NCBI GenBank assembly: GCA_000230935.2
Contig: AGIQ01000004.1
Location: forward strand, 401,255 to 465,254
DNA: 64,000 bases
Source of the DNA: Mycolicibacterium rhodesiae JS60
GTDB taxonomy: Bacteria; Actinomycetota; Actinomycetes; Mycobacteriales; Mycobacteriaceae
Reading direction: 5' to 3'
Shown here: positions 6,902 to 16,318 of the stretch, piece by piece
Numbering within the stretch: the first letter of the stretch is position 1
Layout: each line of letters opens with the position of its first letter
The notes under the pieces: generated by a model
Seen by the model: the letters and a program-made list of their open reading frames with translations, nothing else
The model's database searches: none
Told to the model about the DNA's origin: nothing
Position numbers and translations under genes: made by a program

Positions 6902-9900
6902 GTGACCGAGAATGGCTATCCGAAGACCGCCGGTGGCTCACCCAATTTTCCTGCCCTCGAGCGCGAGGTGCTGGACTACTGGGCGGCCGACGACACCTTC
7001 CGCGCCAGCATCGCGCGCCGCGACGACGCCGACGAGTACGTCTTCTACGACGGCCCGCCGTTCGCCAACGGCCTGCCGCACTACGGACACCTGCTGACCG
7101 GGTACGTCAAAGACATCGTGCCGCGCTATCGCACGATGCGCGGGTACAAGGTGGAGCGCAGGTTCGGCTGGGATACCCACGGCCTGCCGGCCGAGCTCGA
7201 GGTGCAGCGCCAGCTGAGCATCACCGACAAGGCCCAGATCGAAGAGATGGGTATCGGGGCCTTCAACGATGCGTGCCGCGCGTCGGTGCTGAAGTACACC
7301 GGCGAATGGCGTGAATACGTGACCCGCCAGGCGCGCTGGGTCGACTTCGACAACGACTACAAGACGCTCGACCTGTCGTTCATGGAGTCGGTCATCTGGG
7401 CGTTCAAACAGTTGTGGGACAAAGGCCTTGCCTATCAAGGCGTCCGGGTGCTGCCGTACTGCTGGAACGACGAGACCCCACTGTCCAGCCACGAGCTGCG
7501 CATGGACGACGACGTGTATCAGAGCCGCCAGGACCCGGCCATCACGGTCGGGTTCCGGGTCGATGAGCCGGGAGCCGAGCTGGACGGTGCCTATCTGCTG
7601 ATCTGGACGACGACACCGTGGACGCTGCCGTCGAATCAGGCAGTGGCGGTCAACCCCGAGGTCACCTATGTGGTGGTCCGGGTCGACGACCGCCGTCTGG
7701 TGCTGGCACAGGCTCGCCTGGCTGCCTACGCGCGCGAGCTGGGGGAGGACCCCGAGGTTCTGGCCACGATGTCCGGTGGGCAGCTGCTCGGGGTGCACTA
7801 CCTGCCGCCGTTCCCGTATTTCATGGACTCTGCCAATGCTTTTCAGGTGTTGCGCGGCGACTTCGTCACCACCGAGGACGGCACCGGCGTTGTGCACATG
7901 TCGCCGGCATACGGTGAGGACGACAAGGCCACCACCGACACCGTCGGCATCGTGCCGGTCACCCCGGTGGACTCCAAGGGCCGTTTCGACGTGACGGTTC
8001 CGGACTATCAGGGCCAGCACGTGTTCGACGCCAATCCGCAGATCATCCGCGATCTGAAGAACGGAACCGGGCCCGCTGCGGCCAACACCCCGGTGTTGAT
8101 CCGCCACGAAACCTACGAGCACTCCTACCCGCACTGCTGGCGGTGCCGCAATCCGCTGATCTACCGGGCGGTGTCGTCGTGGTTCGTCAAGGTCACCGAA
8201 TTCCGCGACCGGATGGTCGAACTCAACCAGCAGATCACCTGGTATCCCGAGCACGTCAAGGACGGCCAGTTCGGCAAGTGGCTCTCGGGCGCCAGGGACT
8301 GGTCGATCTCGCGAAACCGCTACTGGGGCACGCCCATTCCGGTGTGGGTCTCCGACGATCCGGCGTATCCGCGGATCGACGTTTACGGCAGCCTCGACGA
8401 GCTCGAGCATGACTTCGGGGTGCGTCCGGACAACCTGCACCGCCCCTACATCGACGAGCTGACCCGGCCCAATCCCGACGACCCGTCCGGCAATGCGACG
8501 ATGCGCCGCATCGAGGACGTGTTCGACGTGTGGTTCGACTCCGGGTCCATGCCGTACGCCCAGGTGCACTACCCGTTCGAGAACGAGGACTGGTTCGCCA
8601 GTCATTTCCCCGGCGACTTCATCGTCGAATACATCGGCCAGACCCGCGGGTGGTTCTACACACTGCACGTGCTCTCCACTGCGTTGTTCGACAGGCCGGC
8701 GTTCAAAACGTGTGTGTCACACGGGATCGTGCTCGGCAACGACGGCGCCAAGATGAGCAAGTCGCTGCGCAACTATCCGGATGTCAACGAGGTGTTCGAT
8801 CGCGACGGCTCGGATGCCATGCGGTGGTTCCTGATGGCCTCGCCGATCCTGCGTGGCGGCAATCTGGTGGTCACCGAGCAGGGGATTCGCGAAGGTGTGC
8901 GTCAGGTGCTGCTGCCGCTGTGGAACGCCTACAGCTTCCTGGCCCTCTACGCTCCGAAAGTCGGTACCTGGCGCACAGATTCGACGCATGTGCTGGATCG
9001 CTACATCCTGGCCAAGCTGGCCGAGTTGCGCGACGGGCTGACCGGGGCGATGGATGTCTGCGATATCTCCGGTGCCTGCGAGCAGCTGCGCCAGTTCACC
9101 GAGGCGCTGACGAACTGGTATGTGCGACGGTCGCGTTCGCGGTTCTGGGAAGAGGACGCCGACGCCATCGACACGCTGCACACCGTGCTCGAGGTGACCA
9201 CCCGGCTGGCGGCCCCGCTGCTTCCGATGGCCACCGAGGTGATCTGGCGCGGGCTCACCGGCGAGCGTTCGGTACATCTGACCGACTGGCCGCAGGCCGG
9301 TGTTGTCCCCGCGGACCCCGCGTTGGTGGCGGCCATGGACCAGGTGCGAGACGTGTGTTCGACGGCGTCCTCGCTGCGCAAGGCCAACAAGCTTCGGGTG
9401 CGCTTGCCGCTCCCGAAACTCATTGTTGCGGTGGATAATCCGTCGGCGCTGGCGCCGTTCACGGATCTGATCGCCGACGAATTGAACGTCAAGGCCGTCG
9501 AGCTCACCGGCGATGTCCCTGCTTACGGCCGCTTCGAGCTCGCGGTCAACGCCAGGGCTGCCGGCCCGCGCATCGGTAAGGACGTGCAGGCTGCGATCAA
9601 AGCCGTGAAGGCCGGCGACTATTCGCTCAACACCGACGGCACGCTCACCGCAGGCCCGGCGGTGCTCCTCCCCGAGGAGTTCACGTCCAAACTCGTCGCC
9701 GCCGATCCGCAGTGGACCGCTGCGCTGCCCGAAGGCGCCGGCCTGGTGGTACTGGACGGCACCGTCACCCCGGAACTGGAGGCCGAGGGCTGGGCCAAGG
9801 ACCGCATCCGCGAACTGCAGGACCTGCGCAAGTCGACCGGGCTGGACGTCAGCGACCGCATCAAAGTCGTGATGTCGGTGCCCGCCGAGCGGGCCGAATG

Positions 9901-10030
9901 GGCAACGGCCCATACCGATCTCATCGCCGGCGAGATCCTGGCCACCAGCTTCGACTTCGGCGACCCGGCCGACGGCGTGGAGATCGGCGACGGCGTGCGG
10001 GTGGCGATCACCAAGGCGCAGAAATCGTGA
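6902..10030 (+). CDS. ileS: Isoleucyl-tRNA synthetase
   Basis: 1042 aa from the GTG at 6902. The frame extends upstream to 6812, but that part lies inside the T-box leader; AGGAG at 6885-6889 selects 6902. The class I signatures are present: HYGH (residues 60-63) and KMSKS (617-621). The editing domain lies between them and the anticodon-binding domain follows. It charges tRNA-Ile with isoleucine. The sequence (FGWDTHGLPAELEVQ and long C-terminus) is of the eukaryote-like IleRS type described in mycobacteria and linked to natural mupirocin resistance. Expression is controlled by the T-box. Its 3' end overlaps the convergent beta-propeller gene by 23 nt. Confidence 0.97.
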   Translation: MTENGYPKTAGGSPNFPALEREVLDYWAADDTFRASIARRDDADEYVFYDGPPFANGLPHYGHLLTGYVKDIVPRYRTMRGYKVERRFGWDTHGLPAELEVQRQLSITDKAQIEEMGIGAFNDACRASVLKYTGEWREYVTRQARWVDFDNDYKTLDLSFMESVIWAFKQLWDKGLAYQGVRVLPYCWNDETPLSSHELRMDDDVYQSRQDPAITVGFRVDEPGAELDGAYLLIWTTTPWTLPSNQAVAVNPEVTYVVVRVDDRRLVLAQARLAAYARELGEDPEVLATMSGGQLLGVHYLPPFPYFMDSANAFQVLRGDFVTTEDGTGVVHMSPAYGEDDKATTDTVGIVPVTPVDSKGRFDVTVPDYQGQHVFDANPQIIRDLKNGTGPAAANTPVLIRHETYEHSYPHCWRCRNPLIYRAVSSWFVKVTEFRDRMVELNQQITWYPEHVKDGQFGKWLSGARDWSISRNRYWGTPIPVWVSDDPAYPRIDVYGSLDELEHDFGVRPDNLHRPYIDELTRPNPDDPSGNATMRRIEDVFDVWFDSGSMPYAQVHYPFENEDWFASHFPGDFIVEYIGQTRGWFYTLHVLSTALFDRPAFKTCVSHGIVLGNDGAKMSKSLRNYPDVNEVFDRDGSDAMRWFLMASPILRGGNLVVTEQGIREGVRQVLLPLWNAYSFLALYAPKVGTWRTDSTHVLDRYILAKLAELRDGLTGAMDVCDISGACEQLRQFTEALTNWYVRRSRSRFWEEDADAIDTLHTVLEVTTRLAAPLLPMATEVIWRGLTGERSVHLTDWPQAGVVPADPALVAAMDQVRDVCSTASSLRKANKLRVRLPLPKLIVAVDNPSALAPFTDLIADELNVKAVELTGDVPAYGRFELAVNARAAGPRIGKDVQAAIKAVKAGDYSLNTDGTLTAGPAVLLPEEFTSKLVAADPQWTAALPEGAGLVVLDGTVTPELEAEGWAKDRIRELQDLRKSTGLDVSDRIKVVMSVPAERAEWATAHTDLIAGEILATSFDFGDPADGVEIGDGVRVAITKAQKS

Positions 10031-11285
10031 TCGGCGGGAACTGCCGAACGATCTCTCCGATCCACGCGGGTATGACCAAGAGCGCAGGCAGCACGTAGAA
10101 CGCCAGGATGGCGGAACCGAGGAACCCGGCGACGAATAGGACGGGGGCGAGGGCTCCGCCGAGCGGTGTGCGCCACAATAAGTCGAGCCCCCATGGCGGG
10201 ATGAGCGGCAGGGCCGGCGAAGCGGTGGCCGTACTGGTGTCGAGAATCGACACAAAGCCCGACGAGGTCCTGATCACGGCAGTGCGTCCGTCGCCGAGTA
10301 GCGATATCTTCGCCGTGCCAGGGAACGTCACGGCGTTCCCGGCCAACGAGCCGTCGGTCGTGTTGACCACGGTCACCCGGGTAGAAGGCCAATTGTCCGG
10401 GCCCTGGATGGTGGTGGTGACGATGGCGCGCGTGCCGCCAGTGGTCACGGTCGGCGCACTCTCTGCATAGCCCTGGATCGAGATCGTTCCTGCCACGTCG
10501 CCGGTGGTCGCGTCGAGCACCGTCACCGCAGTCGACGTCCCACCCAGCTGGGAAACGGTGATCAGCACGCGGGTGCCGTTGGCATTCCAGACCGGTGCGA
10601 CAAACGGGTAACCGCCGAGATTGACGACTCCGGTTTGGGTACCGGTCGTCGTATCCAGTGTGGCGACCCAGATCCGAGAGGTGGACGCCAAGAAGAGGGT
10701 GACCACGGCGCGGGTGCCGTCGGGTGCGAATGACGTGAACATCGGTGAGGCGTCGGAGTATCCGAGCGTGTTGCCGATCTGCCCTCCGACCGTCATGTTC
10801 ATCACCACGGCGGAGGTGTCGATTTTGTCGGTTGCCGGATTGTGGAACGTCGTGGTGATCAGGGCGCGTTTGCCGTCGGAGCTCAGCACCGGTGTGCCCG
10901 CTGAACCGTCGAGAGTGACCGTCGATCCGACCGGGCTGTTGGTGGCGGAATCGACAACCGTCACCGACGTGTTGTCCGTGACTTGGTCGTAGACGATGTT
11001 CAGGTCGTTGGGCGTGGCCGGGGTCGCTGCCGCGGCCTTCGTCCGCCGTGGGTCTGTTGTGCCGGATGCGGCGTCGTTCGTGTGCGTCGGTACTCGCCTG
11101 ATCGAGCCAACGGTGTTCGTGTGCCGGGGTCCCCTCGCCGACTTGGCCGTACCGGCGGAGGCGCTGTGCGCAGACGGAGATGACGCATCGGCGGATGCCG
11201 TCGGCGTGCCGAGCCATACCGCCGTTCCGACCCCCAGCGCCACCGCCAATCCGCCGACGTAGCCGATCAGATGCCCGGTGTTCAT
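10008..11285 (-). CDS. Secreted/anchored beta-propeller (WD40/YVTN-like) protein
   Basis: 425 aa from the ATG at 11285. The frame stays open upstream to 11636, but that part belongs to another, broken gene. A signal peptide (YVGGLAVALGVGTAVWLG, possible cleavage near residue 32) is followed by a low-complexity Ser/Thr/Ala linker. About six repeats of the type SVTVVDSATNSPVG...SSDGKRALITT follow, which fit propeller blades. A C-terminal hydrophobic segment (APVLFVAGFLGSAILAFYVL) suggests membrane anchoring. Function is unknown. Its signal region shares the YVGxxGxLAVALGxG pattern with the sugar-dehydrogenase-like protein at 19390. The ATG overlaps the stop of the upstream fragment (ATGA). Confidence 0.75.
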   Translation of the reverse strand: MNTGHLIGYVGGLAVALGVGTAVWLGTPTASADASSPSAHSASAGTAKSARGPRHTNTVGSIRRVPTHTNDAASGTTDPRRTKAAAATPATPNDLNIVYDQVTDNTSVTVVDSATNSPVGSTVTLDGSAGTPVLSSDGKRALITTTFHNPATDKIDTSAVVMNMTVGGQIGNTLGYSDASPMFTSFAPDGTRAVVTLFLASTSRIWVATLDTTTGTQTGVVNLGGYPFVAPVWNANGTRVLITVSQLGGTSTAVTVLDATTGDVAGTISIQGYAESAPTVTTGGTRAIVTTTIQGPDNWPSTRVTVVNTTDGSLAGNAVTFPGTAKISLLGDGRTAVIRTSSGFVSILDTSTATASPALPLIPPWGLDLLWRTPLGGALAPVLFVAGFLGSAILAFYVLPALLVIPAWIGEIVRQFPPITISAPW

Positions 11286-11636
11286 GTCATTGATCGTGCG
11301 CCGTTCGCGGTGCACCGGCATACGTATCGCGCTACTGCATTGAAGTCGGCGAGCACGTCGCGGACGAACCGCACCCGCCGGTAGGAGATCGCACCCAGGA
11401 GTGGTCCATGATCCAGGGCGACCACGACCGTCGCGCCGATCGCCACGCACCACCTTGCTCAGCAGTTGGGCGCCGTCGCCGCTTTCGCCGAGTTGAAAGC
11501 GTCGCACCGACGCAATCAGTGGTCTGCGGACAGGGTCGGGAATCGCACATAACCGGTCGAATTCGATGGCGGCGTCCACGCGGGCATGCGCCGCAGCGTT
11601 GCGTTCAAAATGGTCGACCCAGCGGCCAAACGGCAT
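11282..11636 (-). pseudogene. Ferritin-like protein gene with internal deletion/frameshift
   Basis: From the ATG at 11636 a protein-like frame runs about 65 codons (FGRWVDHFERNAAAHARVDA, then FQLGESGDGAQLLSKV). It then becomes implausible, although open. In a second frame, lacking its own upstream start, codons for VAIGATVVVALDHGPLL and FVRDVLADFNAVARY run to a TGA at 11284-11282, which overlaps the next ATG as ATGA. As I recall the mycobacterial ferritin-like family, these are its N- and C-terminal parts, with the metal-binding middle missing. The promoter TACCCT (11649-11644), 7 nt before the ATG, is intact. Alternatives are a sequencing error or two tiny genes. Confidence 0.55.
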
Positions 11637-11669
11637 GGCCGCCAGGGTAGCGACCTAGCATCGTGAGTC

Positions 11670-13043
11670 GTGGAGCGCTGGGTCTTGCATTTCGACATGG
11701 ATGCGTTCTTCGCATCCGTCGAACAGCTGACCCGCCCGACTCTGCGCGGCAGACCGGTCCTGGTCGGCGGGCTGGGCGGCCGCGGTGTGGTCGCCGGGGC
11801 AAGCTACGAGGCCCGGGTGTTCGGCGCGCGCTCGGCGATGCCGATGCACCAGGCCCGCCGCATGGTCGGGGCTGCCGCGGTCGTGCTCCCGCCCCGCGGC
11901 GTGGTCTACGGCCTCGCCAGCCGCCGCGTCCTGGACACCGTGCGCGCCATGGTGCCGGTCCTGGAGCAGCTGTCCTTCGACGAGGCGTTCGGCGAACCGG
12001 CCGAACTGGTGGGGGCCAGCGCCGAGGAGGTCGAGGAATTCGCGGTCCAGTTGCGCAGGCGCGTCCGCGAAGAGACCGGTCTGGTGGCCTCGGTCGGGGC
12101 CGGGTCGGGCAAGCAGATCGCCAAGATCGCCTCGGATCTGGCCAAACCCGACGGGCTGCGGGTGGTCCGCCGCGACGAGGAGCGCATCCTGCTGGACGGG
12201 CTTCCGGTTCGCCGGCTGTGGGGGATCGGCCCGGTGGCCGAGGAGAAGCTGCACCGGCTCGGCATCGACACCGTCGGACAGCTGGCCGCCCTGTCCGATG
12301 CCGAGGCCGCCAGCATCCTCGGCGCCACCGTCGGGCCCGCGCTGCACCGGCTGGCCCGCGGTATCGACGACCGGCCGGTGGCCGAACGGGCCGAGGCCAA
12401 GCAGATCAGCGCCGAGTCGACGTTCCCGGCCGACCTGACCACCCTCGAAACGCTGCGGGACGCCATCGGCCCGATCGCCGAGCATGCCCACCGGCGCCTC
12501 GAGCGTGACGGCCGCGGCGCGCGCACCGTCACGGTCAAGCTCAAGCGATCCGATATGACGACGCTGACCCGGTCAGCCACGCTCCCGTACGCGACCGGAG
12601 ACGCCGGCACGCTGAGCGCCACGGCCCGCCGGCTGCTGCTCGACCCGCGTGAGGTGGGCCCCATTCGCCTTCTCGGCGTTGGCTTTTCGGGACTGTCCGA
12701 CGTCCGCCAGGAGTCGCTGTTCCCCGATCTCGAACAACTGGAGGCAGAGGTTGCCGGCACGCTGGACACCCACGTGCCGGTGGCCGAGCCCGCACCCGAC
12801 GCGGGCGGTTGGCGCATCGGCGACGACGTCAGCCATCCCGGCCTGGGCCACGGTTGGGTGCAGGGCGCCGGTCACGGCGTGGTCAGCGTGCGGTTCGAGA
12901 CCCGCGGCAGCGGGCCCGGCGTGATGCGGACCTTTGCGATCGACAACCCCGAGCTGACCAAGGCCAATCCGGTCGACAGCCTCGACTGGGGCGACTACCT
13001 GGCCCGCTCAGCGCAGGCGGCCGATGACGTCGACCACGGGTAG
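11670..13043 (+). CDS. dinB: DNA polymerase IV (Y-family), DinB1/DinX type
   Basis: 457 aa from GTG; TAGCAT at 11656-11661 lies 8 nt before it. Palm-domain catalytic motifs are FDMDAFFASVE (D9, D11) and SFDEAF (D104, E105). A helix-hairpin-helix region follows near residues 185-215, then the little-finger domain. QESLF near residue 347 fits a beta-clamp-binding motif. The C-terminal 100 residues (HPGLGHGWVQGAGHG...) are the extra domain found in mycobacterial DinB1 (Rv1537). The enzyme does error-prone lesion bypass. Its end overlaps convergent ansA by 36 nt. Confidence 0.93.
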   Translation: MERWVLHFDMDAFFASVEQLTRPTLRGRPVLVGGLGGRGVVAGASYEARVFGARSAMPMHQARRMVGAAAVVLPPRGVVYGLASRRVLDTVRAMVPVLEQLSFDEAFGEPAELVGASAEEVEEFAVQLRRRVREETGLVASVGAGSGKQIAKIASDLAKPDGLRVVRRDEERILLDGLPVRRLWGIGPVAEEKLHRLGIDTVGQLAALSDAEAASILGATVGPALHRLARGIDDRPVAERAEAKQISAESTFPADLTTLETLRDAIGPIAEHAHRRLERDGRGARTVTVKLKRSDMTTLTRSATLPYATGDAGTLSATARRLLLDPREVGPIRLLGVGFSGLSDVRQESLFPDLEQLEAEVAGTLDTHVPVAEPAPDAGGWRIGDDVSHPGLGHGWVQGAGHGVVSVRFETRGSGPGVMRTFAIDNPELTKANPVDSLDWGDYLARSAQAADDVDHG

Positions 13044-13925
13044 CCCCAGACTCAGCGCCACCATCAGCAGCACCCTGGCCTGGCTGCTGCGCAGTTGCGG
13101 CACCATGACCGCACCCGCCTCGACCAGGTCGTGGCCCGGCCCGTACAGCGCGGCGGTGCGACCGAGCGGCACCCGGGTGGTCACCACCACCGCCACACCG
13201 CGGGCGCACGCGCGCCGCACCGCCTCGACCACCGCAACGCCGGCGTTACCTGCCCCCATCGCCTCGATGACCAGGCCGCGAGCCCCGGCTGCGGCGAAGG
13301 CGTCGATCGCGGACCCGTCGGCCCCCGGATAGGCCGCCACGATGTCCACCCGCGGAACGTCAGCGACGGCGCCCACATACGCCCGCTGCTTGGTACCGGT
13401 CATCGAGAACATCCCGGCGCTCACCGCGCCCACCGGCGGACGTCCGCCGAACAGGCCAGGGCCGCCCACTTTCGTCGTGCCCAGTGGTGCCCGCACCGTC
13501 CCGGCGAAGCAGATCAGCACGCCCAGCTCCCGTGCCGGCGGGCTGGCTGCCACCGTGAGCGCGTCGCGCAGGTTGCCCGGCCCGTCCGCGTCGGGGGCGT
13601 CGGCGGGCAGTGCCGCCCCGGTCACCACCACCGGCACCGACCCGTCGTAGGTGAGTTCCAGCCACAGCGCGGTCTCTTCCAGGGTGTCGGTGCCATGCGT
13701 GACGACGACACCGTCGGCATCTCGGGCGGCCTCGGTCACGGCGGCGCCGATCCGCAGCCACTCGGCGGGGGTCAGCTGCGAGCTGTCCACAGTGAACAGG
13801 TCGATCACCTGTGCATCCAGGCCCGACGCCAGCTCCGCGCCGTGGTGCACGGGCCGCAGCACGCCGGCGCTGTCGGCACTGGTGGAGATGGTCCCGCCGG
13901 TGGTGACGACGACAAGGCGCGGCAT
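13008..13925 (-). CDS. ansA: L-asparaginase
   Basis: 305 aa from the ATG at 13925. The open frame extends farther upstream into lspA, but TAGTCT at 13938-13933, 7 nt before this ATG, marks a leaderless start. The nucleophile-threonine motif TTGGTIS is at residues 8-14, and the second motif THGTDTLEETA near residue 85. It hydrolyses asparagine to aspartate and ammonia. M. tuberculosis AnsA (Rv1538c) supports asparagine use and acid resistance. No signal peptide is seen. Divergent from lspA with 28 nt between start codons. Confidence 0.94.
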   Translation of the reverse strand: MPRLVVVTTGGTISTSADSAGVLRPVHHGAELASGLDAQVIDLFTVDSSQLTPAEWLRIGAAVTEAARDADGVVVTHGTDTLEETALWLELTYDGSVPVVVTGAALPADAPDADGPGNLRDALTVAASPPARELGVLICFAGTVRAPLGTTKVGGPGLFGGRPPVGAVSAGMFSMTGTKQRAYVGAVADVPRVDIVAAYPGADGSAIDAFAAAGARGLVIEAMGAGNAGVAVVEAVRRACARGVAVVVTTRVPLGRTAALYGPGHDLVEAGAVMVPQLRSSQARVLLMVALSLGLPVVDVIGRLR

Positions 13926-13953
13926 GGGAAACAGACTAGGGAATGATAGGGGC

Positions 13954-14493
13954 GTGCCCGACGAATCCAAGCCCGCTACCGAGTCGCCGCGGCGGCGGCT
14001 GCGGCTGTTGCTGTCGGTCGCCGGCGTTGTGCTGGCACTCGACGTCATCACCAAGGTGCTGGCGGTGCGCTGGTTGACCCCGGGACAACCGGTGTCGATC
14101 ATCGGTGACACCGTCACCTGGACGCTGGTGCGCAACTCCGGTGCGGCGTTCTCGATGGCCACCGGCTACACCTGGGTGCTGACGCTGGTCGCCACCGGCG
14201 TAGTGGTCGGCATCTTCTGGATGGGCCGACGGCTGGTGTCCCCGTGGTGGGCGCTGGGGCTGGGGATGATCCTCGGCGGCGCGCTGGGCAACCTGGTCGA
14301 CCGGTTCTTCCGGTCACCCGGGCCGCTGCGCGGCCACGTCGTCGATTTTCTGTCCATCGGCTGGTGGCCGGTCTTCAACGTGGCGGACCCCGCGGTGGTC
14401 GGCGGGGCGATCCTGCTGGTCGCTCTTTCGCTGTTCGGTTACGACTTCGACAGCACCGGACGGCGGAAGACTGAACCGGCCGAGACAGCCTGA
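13954..14493 (+). CDS. lspA: Lipoprotein signal peptidase (signal peptidase II)
   Basis: 179 aa from the GTG at 13954, preceded by AGGGG. Four membrane helices are seen. The conserved aspartates are in GNLVDR (D116) and FNVAD (D145), the aspartyl-protease dyad of the family. Other family motifs are VRNSGAAFS and GHVVDF. It cleaves the prolipoprotein signal peptide before the lipidated cysteine in the cytoplasmic membrane. The stop codon overlaps the next start by one base, so lspA and the pseudouridine synthase are cotranscribed, as in M. tuberculosis. Confidence 0.96.
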   Translation: MPDESKPATESPRRRLRLLLSVAGVVLALDVITKVLAVRWLTPGQPVSIIGDTVTWTLVRNSGAAFSMATGYTWVLTLVATGVVVGIFWMGRRLVSPWWALGLGMILGGALGNLVDRFFRSPGPLRGHVVDFLSIGWWPVFNVADPAVVGGAILLVALSLFGYDFDSTGRRKTEPAETA

Positions 14494-15419
14494 TGGCGGA
14501 ACGGTCGATGCCGGTCCCCGAAGGTCTGGCCGGCTTGCGTGTCGACGCCGGCCTGGCCCGGCTGTTGGGACTGTCCCGCACTGCCGTGGCCGCCATCGCG
14601 GAGGACGGCGGCGTGGAACTCGACGGCGTGCGGGCCGGCAAGTCCGACCGCCTCGAAGCCGGGGCCTGGCTGCACGTGCAGATCCCCGAGGAAGCCCCGC
14701 CGCCGGAGAACACGCCCGTCGAGATCGAGGGCATGACGATCCTGTACTCCGACGCCGACATCGTCGCCGTGGACAAACCACCGGGCGTGGCCGCGCACGC
14801 GACGGTCGGCTGGCACGGTCCCACCGTCCTCGGCGGGCTGGCCGCGGCGGGATTCCGGATCAGCACCTCCGGGATCCACGAACGCCAGGGCATCGTGCAC
14901 CGTCTCGACGTCGGCACCTCCGGGGTGATGGTGGTCGCCCTGTCCGAACGGGCCTACACCGTGCTCAAGCGGGCCTTCAAGGCGCGCACCGTGGACAAGC
15001 GCTATCACGCTGTGGTGCAAGGTCATCCGGATCCGTCCAGTGGCACCATCGACGCGCCGATCGGGCGACATCGCGGCCATGACTGGAAATTCGCCGTCAC
15101 CGAAACCGGGCGGCACAGCATCACTCACTACGACACACTCGAAATGTTCAGGGCGGCAAGTCTTCTCGATATTCACCTGGAGACCGGCCGCACTCACCAG
15201 ATTCGGGTGCATTTCGCCGCGTTGCATCATCCGTGCGCGGGTGATCTGACCTACGGTGCCGACCCGGTGCTGGCCAAGCGGCTCGGCTTGGACCGGCAGT
15301 GGCTGCACGCGCGTTCGCTCGCGTTCACCCATCCCGCTGACGGCAGGCAGTTCGAGGTCACCGCCCCGTACCCGGCCGATCTGCAGCATGCCCTGGATCT
15401 GCTGCGCGACGAATCGTGA
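14493..15419 (+). CDS. RluA-family 23S rRNA pseudouridine synthase
   Basis: 308 aa. The N-terminal 60 residues form an S4 RNA-binding domain. The catalytic motif is VHRLDVGTSG with D139. The DKPPGVAAH and TGRTHQIRVH motifs complete the RluA/RluC/RluD signature. It isomerises uridines to pseudouridine in 23S rRNA; closest in type to RluD (Rv1540). It overlaps lspA by 1 nt and the rarD gene by 4 nt, so it lies mid-operon. Confidence 0.92.
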   Translation: MAERSMPVPEGLAGLRVDAGLARLLGLSRTAVAAIAEDGGVELDGVRAGKSDRLEAGAWLHVQIPEEAPPPENTPVEIEGMTILYSDADIVAVDKPPGVAAHATVGWHGPTVLGGLAAAGFRISTSGIHERQGIVHRLDVGTSGVMVVALSERAYTVLKRAFKARTVDKRYHAVVQGHPDPSSGTIDAPIGRHRGHDWKFAVTETGRHSITHYDTLEMFRAASLLDIHLETGRTHQIRVHFAALHHPCAGDLTYGADPVLAKRLGLDRQWLHARSLAFTHPADGRQFEVTAPYPADLQHALDLLRDES

Positions 15420-16318
15420 CCGCCGGTCAACAGGAGACCAAGCCCGGCGGGCTGCTCTACGGCATCGGCGCGTACGGATCCTGGGGGTTGTTCCCGGCGT
15501 TCTTCCCGCTGCTGAAACCCGCAGGCGCACTGGAGGTTCTGGCTCACCGGATCATCTGGACGACGGTGTTGATGACCGGTGTCGTGGTCGCCATGCGCAA
15601 GCTGCCCGAACTGAAGGCGATCACCACCCGCACCTGGCTGCTGCTGCTGTGCGCCTCGGCGCTGGTGTCGGCCAACTGGGTGATTTTCATTTACGCCGTC
15701 ACCAACGGCCACGTGGTCGACGGTGCGCTCGGTTACTTCATCAACCCTCTGGTCAGCGTGCTGCTCGGGGTGGTGATCTTCTCCGAGCGGCTCAATCGGG
15801 CTCAGCTGGTGGCCGTGGTGATCGCGCTGGCGGCGGTGGTCCTGCTGGCCGTCGAGGTCGGCGGCCCGCCGTTCATCGCGCTCGGTCTGGCCCTGACCTT
15901 CGGCCTGTACGGCGTGGTCAAGAAGGTGGTGCCGACCGATCCGCGGGTCAGCGTCGGCGTGGAGGCCGCACTCGCCGCGCCGTTCGCCATCGCCTACGTC
16001 GTCGTGCTGCAGGTCTCCGGGCACGGCGAGTTCACCAACAACGGCCCGGCTCACATGGTGTTGATGGTGCTGTCCGGCCCGATCACCGCGATCCCGCTGC
16101 TGTTCTTCGCCGCCGCCGCGCAACGTCTGCCGCTGGTGACTCTCGGGCTGCTGATGTATCTGAATCCGGCCATGCAGATGACCTGGGGAGTGCTGGTGGC
16201 GCACGAGCCGATGCCGCCGGCCCGCTGGGTCGGCTTCGCGCTGATCTGGCTGGCGCTGCTGGTGTTCAGCGGGGATGCGCTGCGTCGGGCCCGTCAGCCG
16301 GCGGCGACACCGAGCTGA
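15416..16318 (+). CDS. rarD: RarD/EamA-family membrane permease
   Basis: 300 aa, about ten hydrophobic helices in two EamA-type halves. The opening GLLYGIGAYGSWGLFPAFFPLL and the ANWVIFIYAVTNGHVVDGALGYFINPLVSVLLG segments are diagnostic of the RarD (chloramphenicol-sensitive) subgroup. The substrate is not known for mycobacterial members. The GTG start overlaps the preceding TGA, indicating translational coupling. The 3' end overlaps the convergent pyruvyl-transferase-like gene by 25 nt. Confidence 0.9.
   Translation: MTAGQQETKPGGLLYGIGAYGSWGLFPAFFPLLKPAGALEVLAHRIIWTTVLMTGVVVAMRKLPELKAITTRTWLLLLCASALVSANWVIFIYAVTNGHVVDGALGYFINPLVSVLLGVVIFSERLNRAQLVAVVIALAAVVLLAVEVGGPPFIALGLALTFGLYGVVKKVVPTDPRVSVGVEAALAAPFAIAYVVVLQVSGHGEFTNNGPAHMVLMVLSGPITAIPLLFFAAAAQRLPLVTLGLLMYLNPAMQMTWGVLVAHEPMPPARWVGFALIWLALLVFSGDALRRARQPAATPS

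Noticed and set aside
11286..11636. 117-residue N-terminal extension of the beta-propeller protein
   Set aside because: A good signal peptide begins at the ATG at 11285, and the upstream codons belong partly to a ferritin-like fragment in this frame and partly to another frame.
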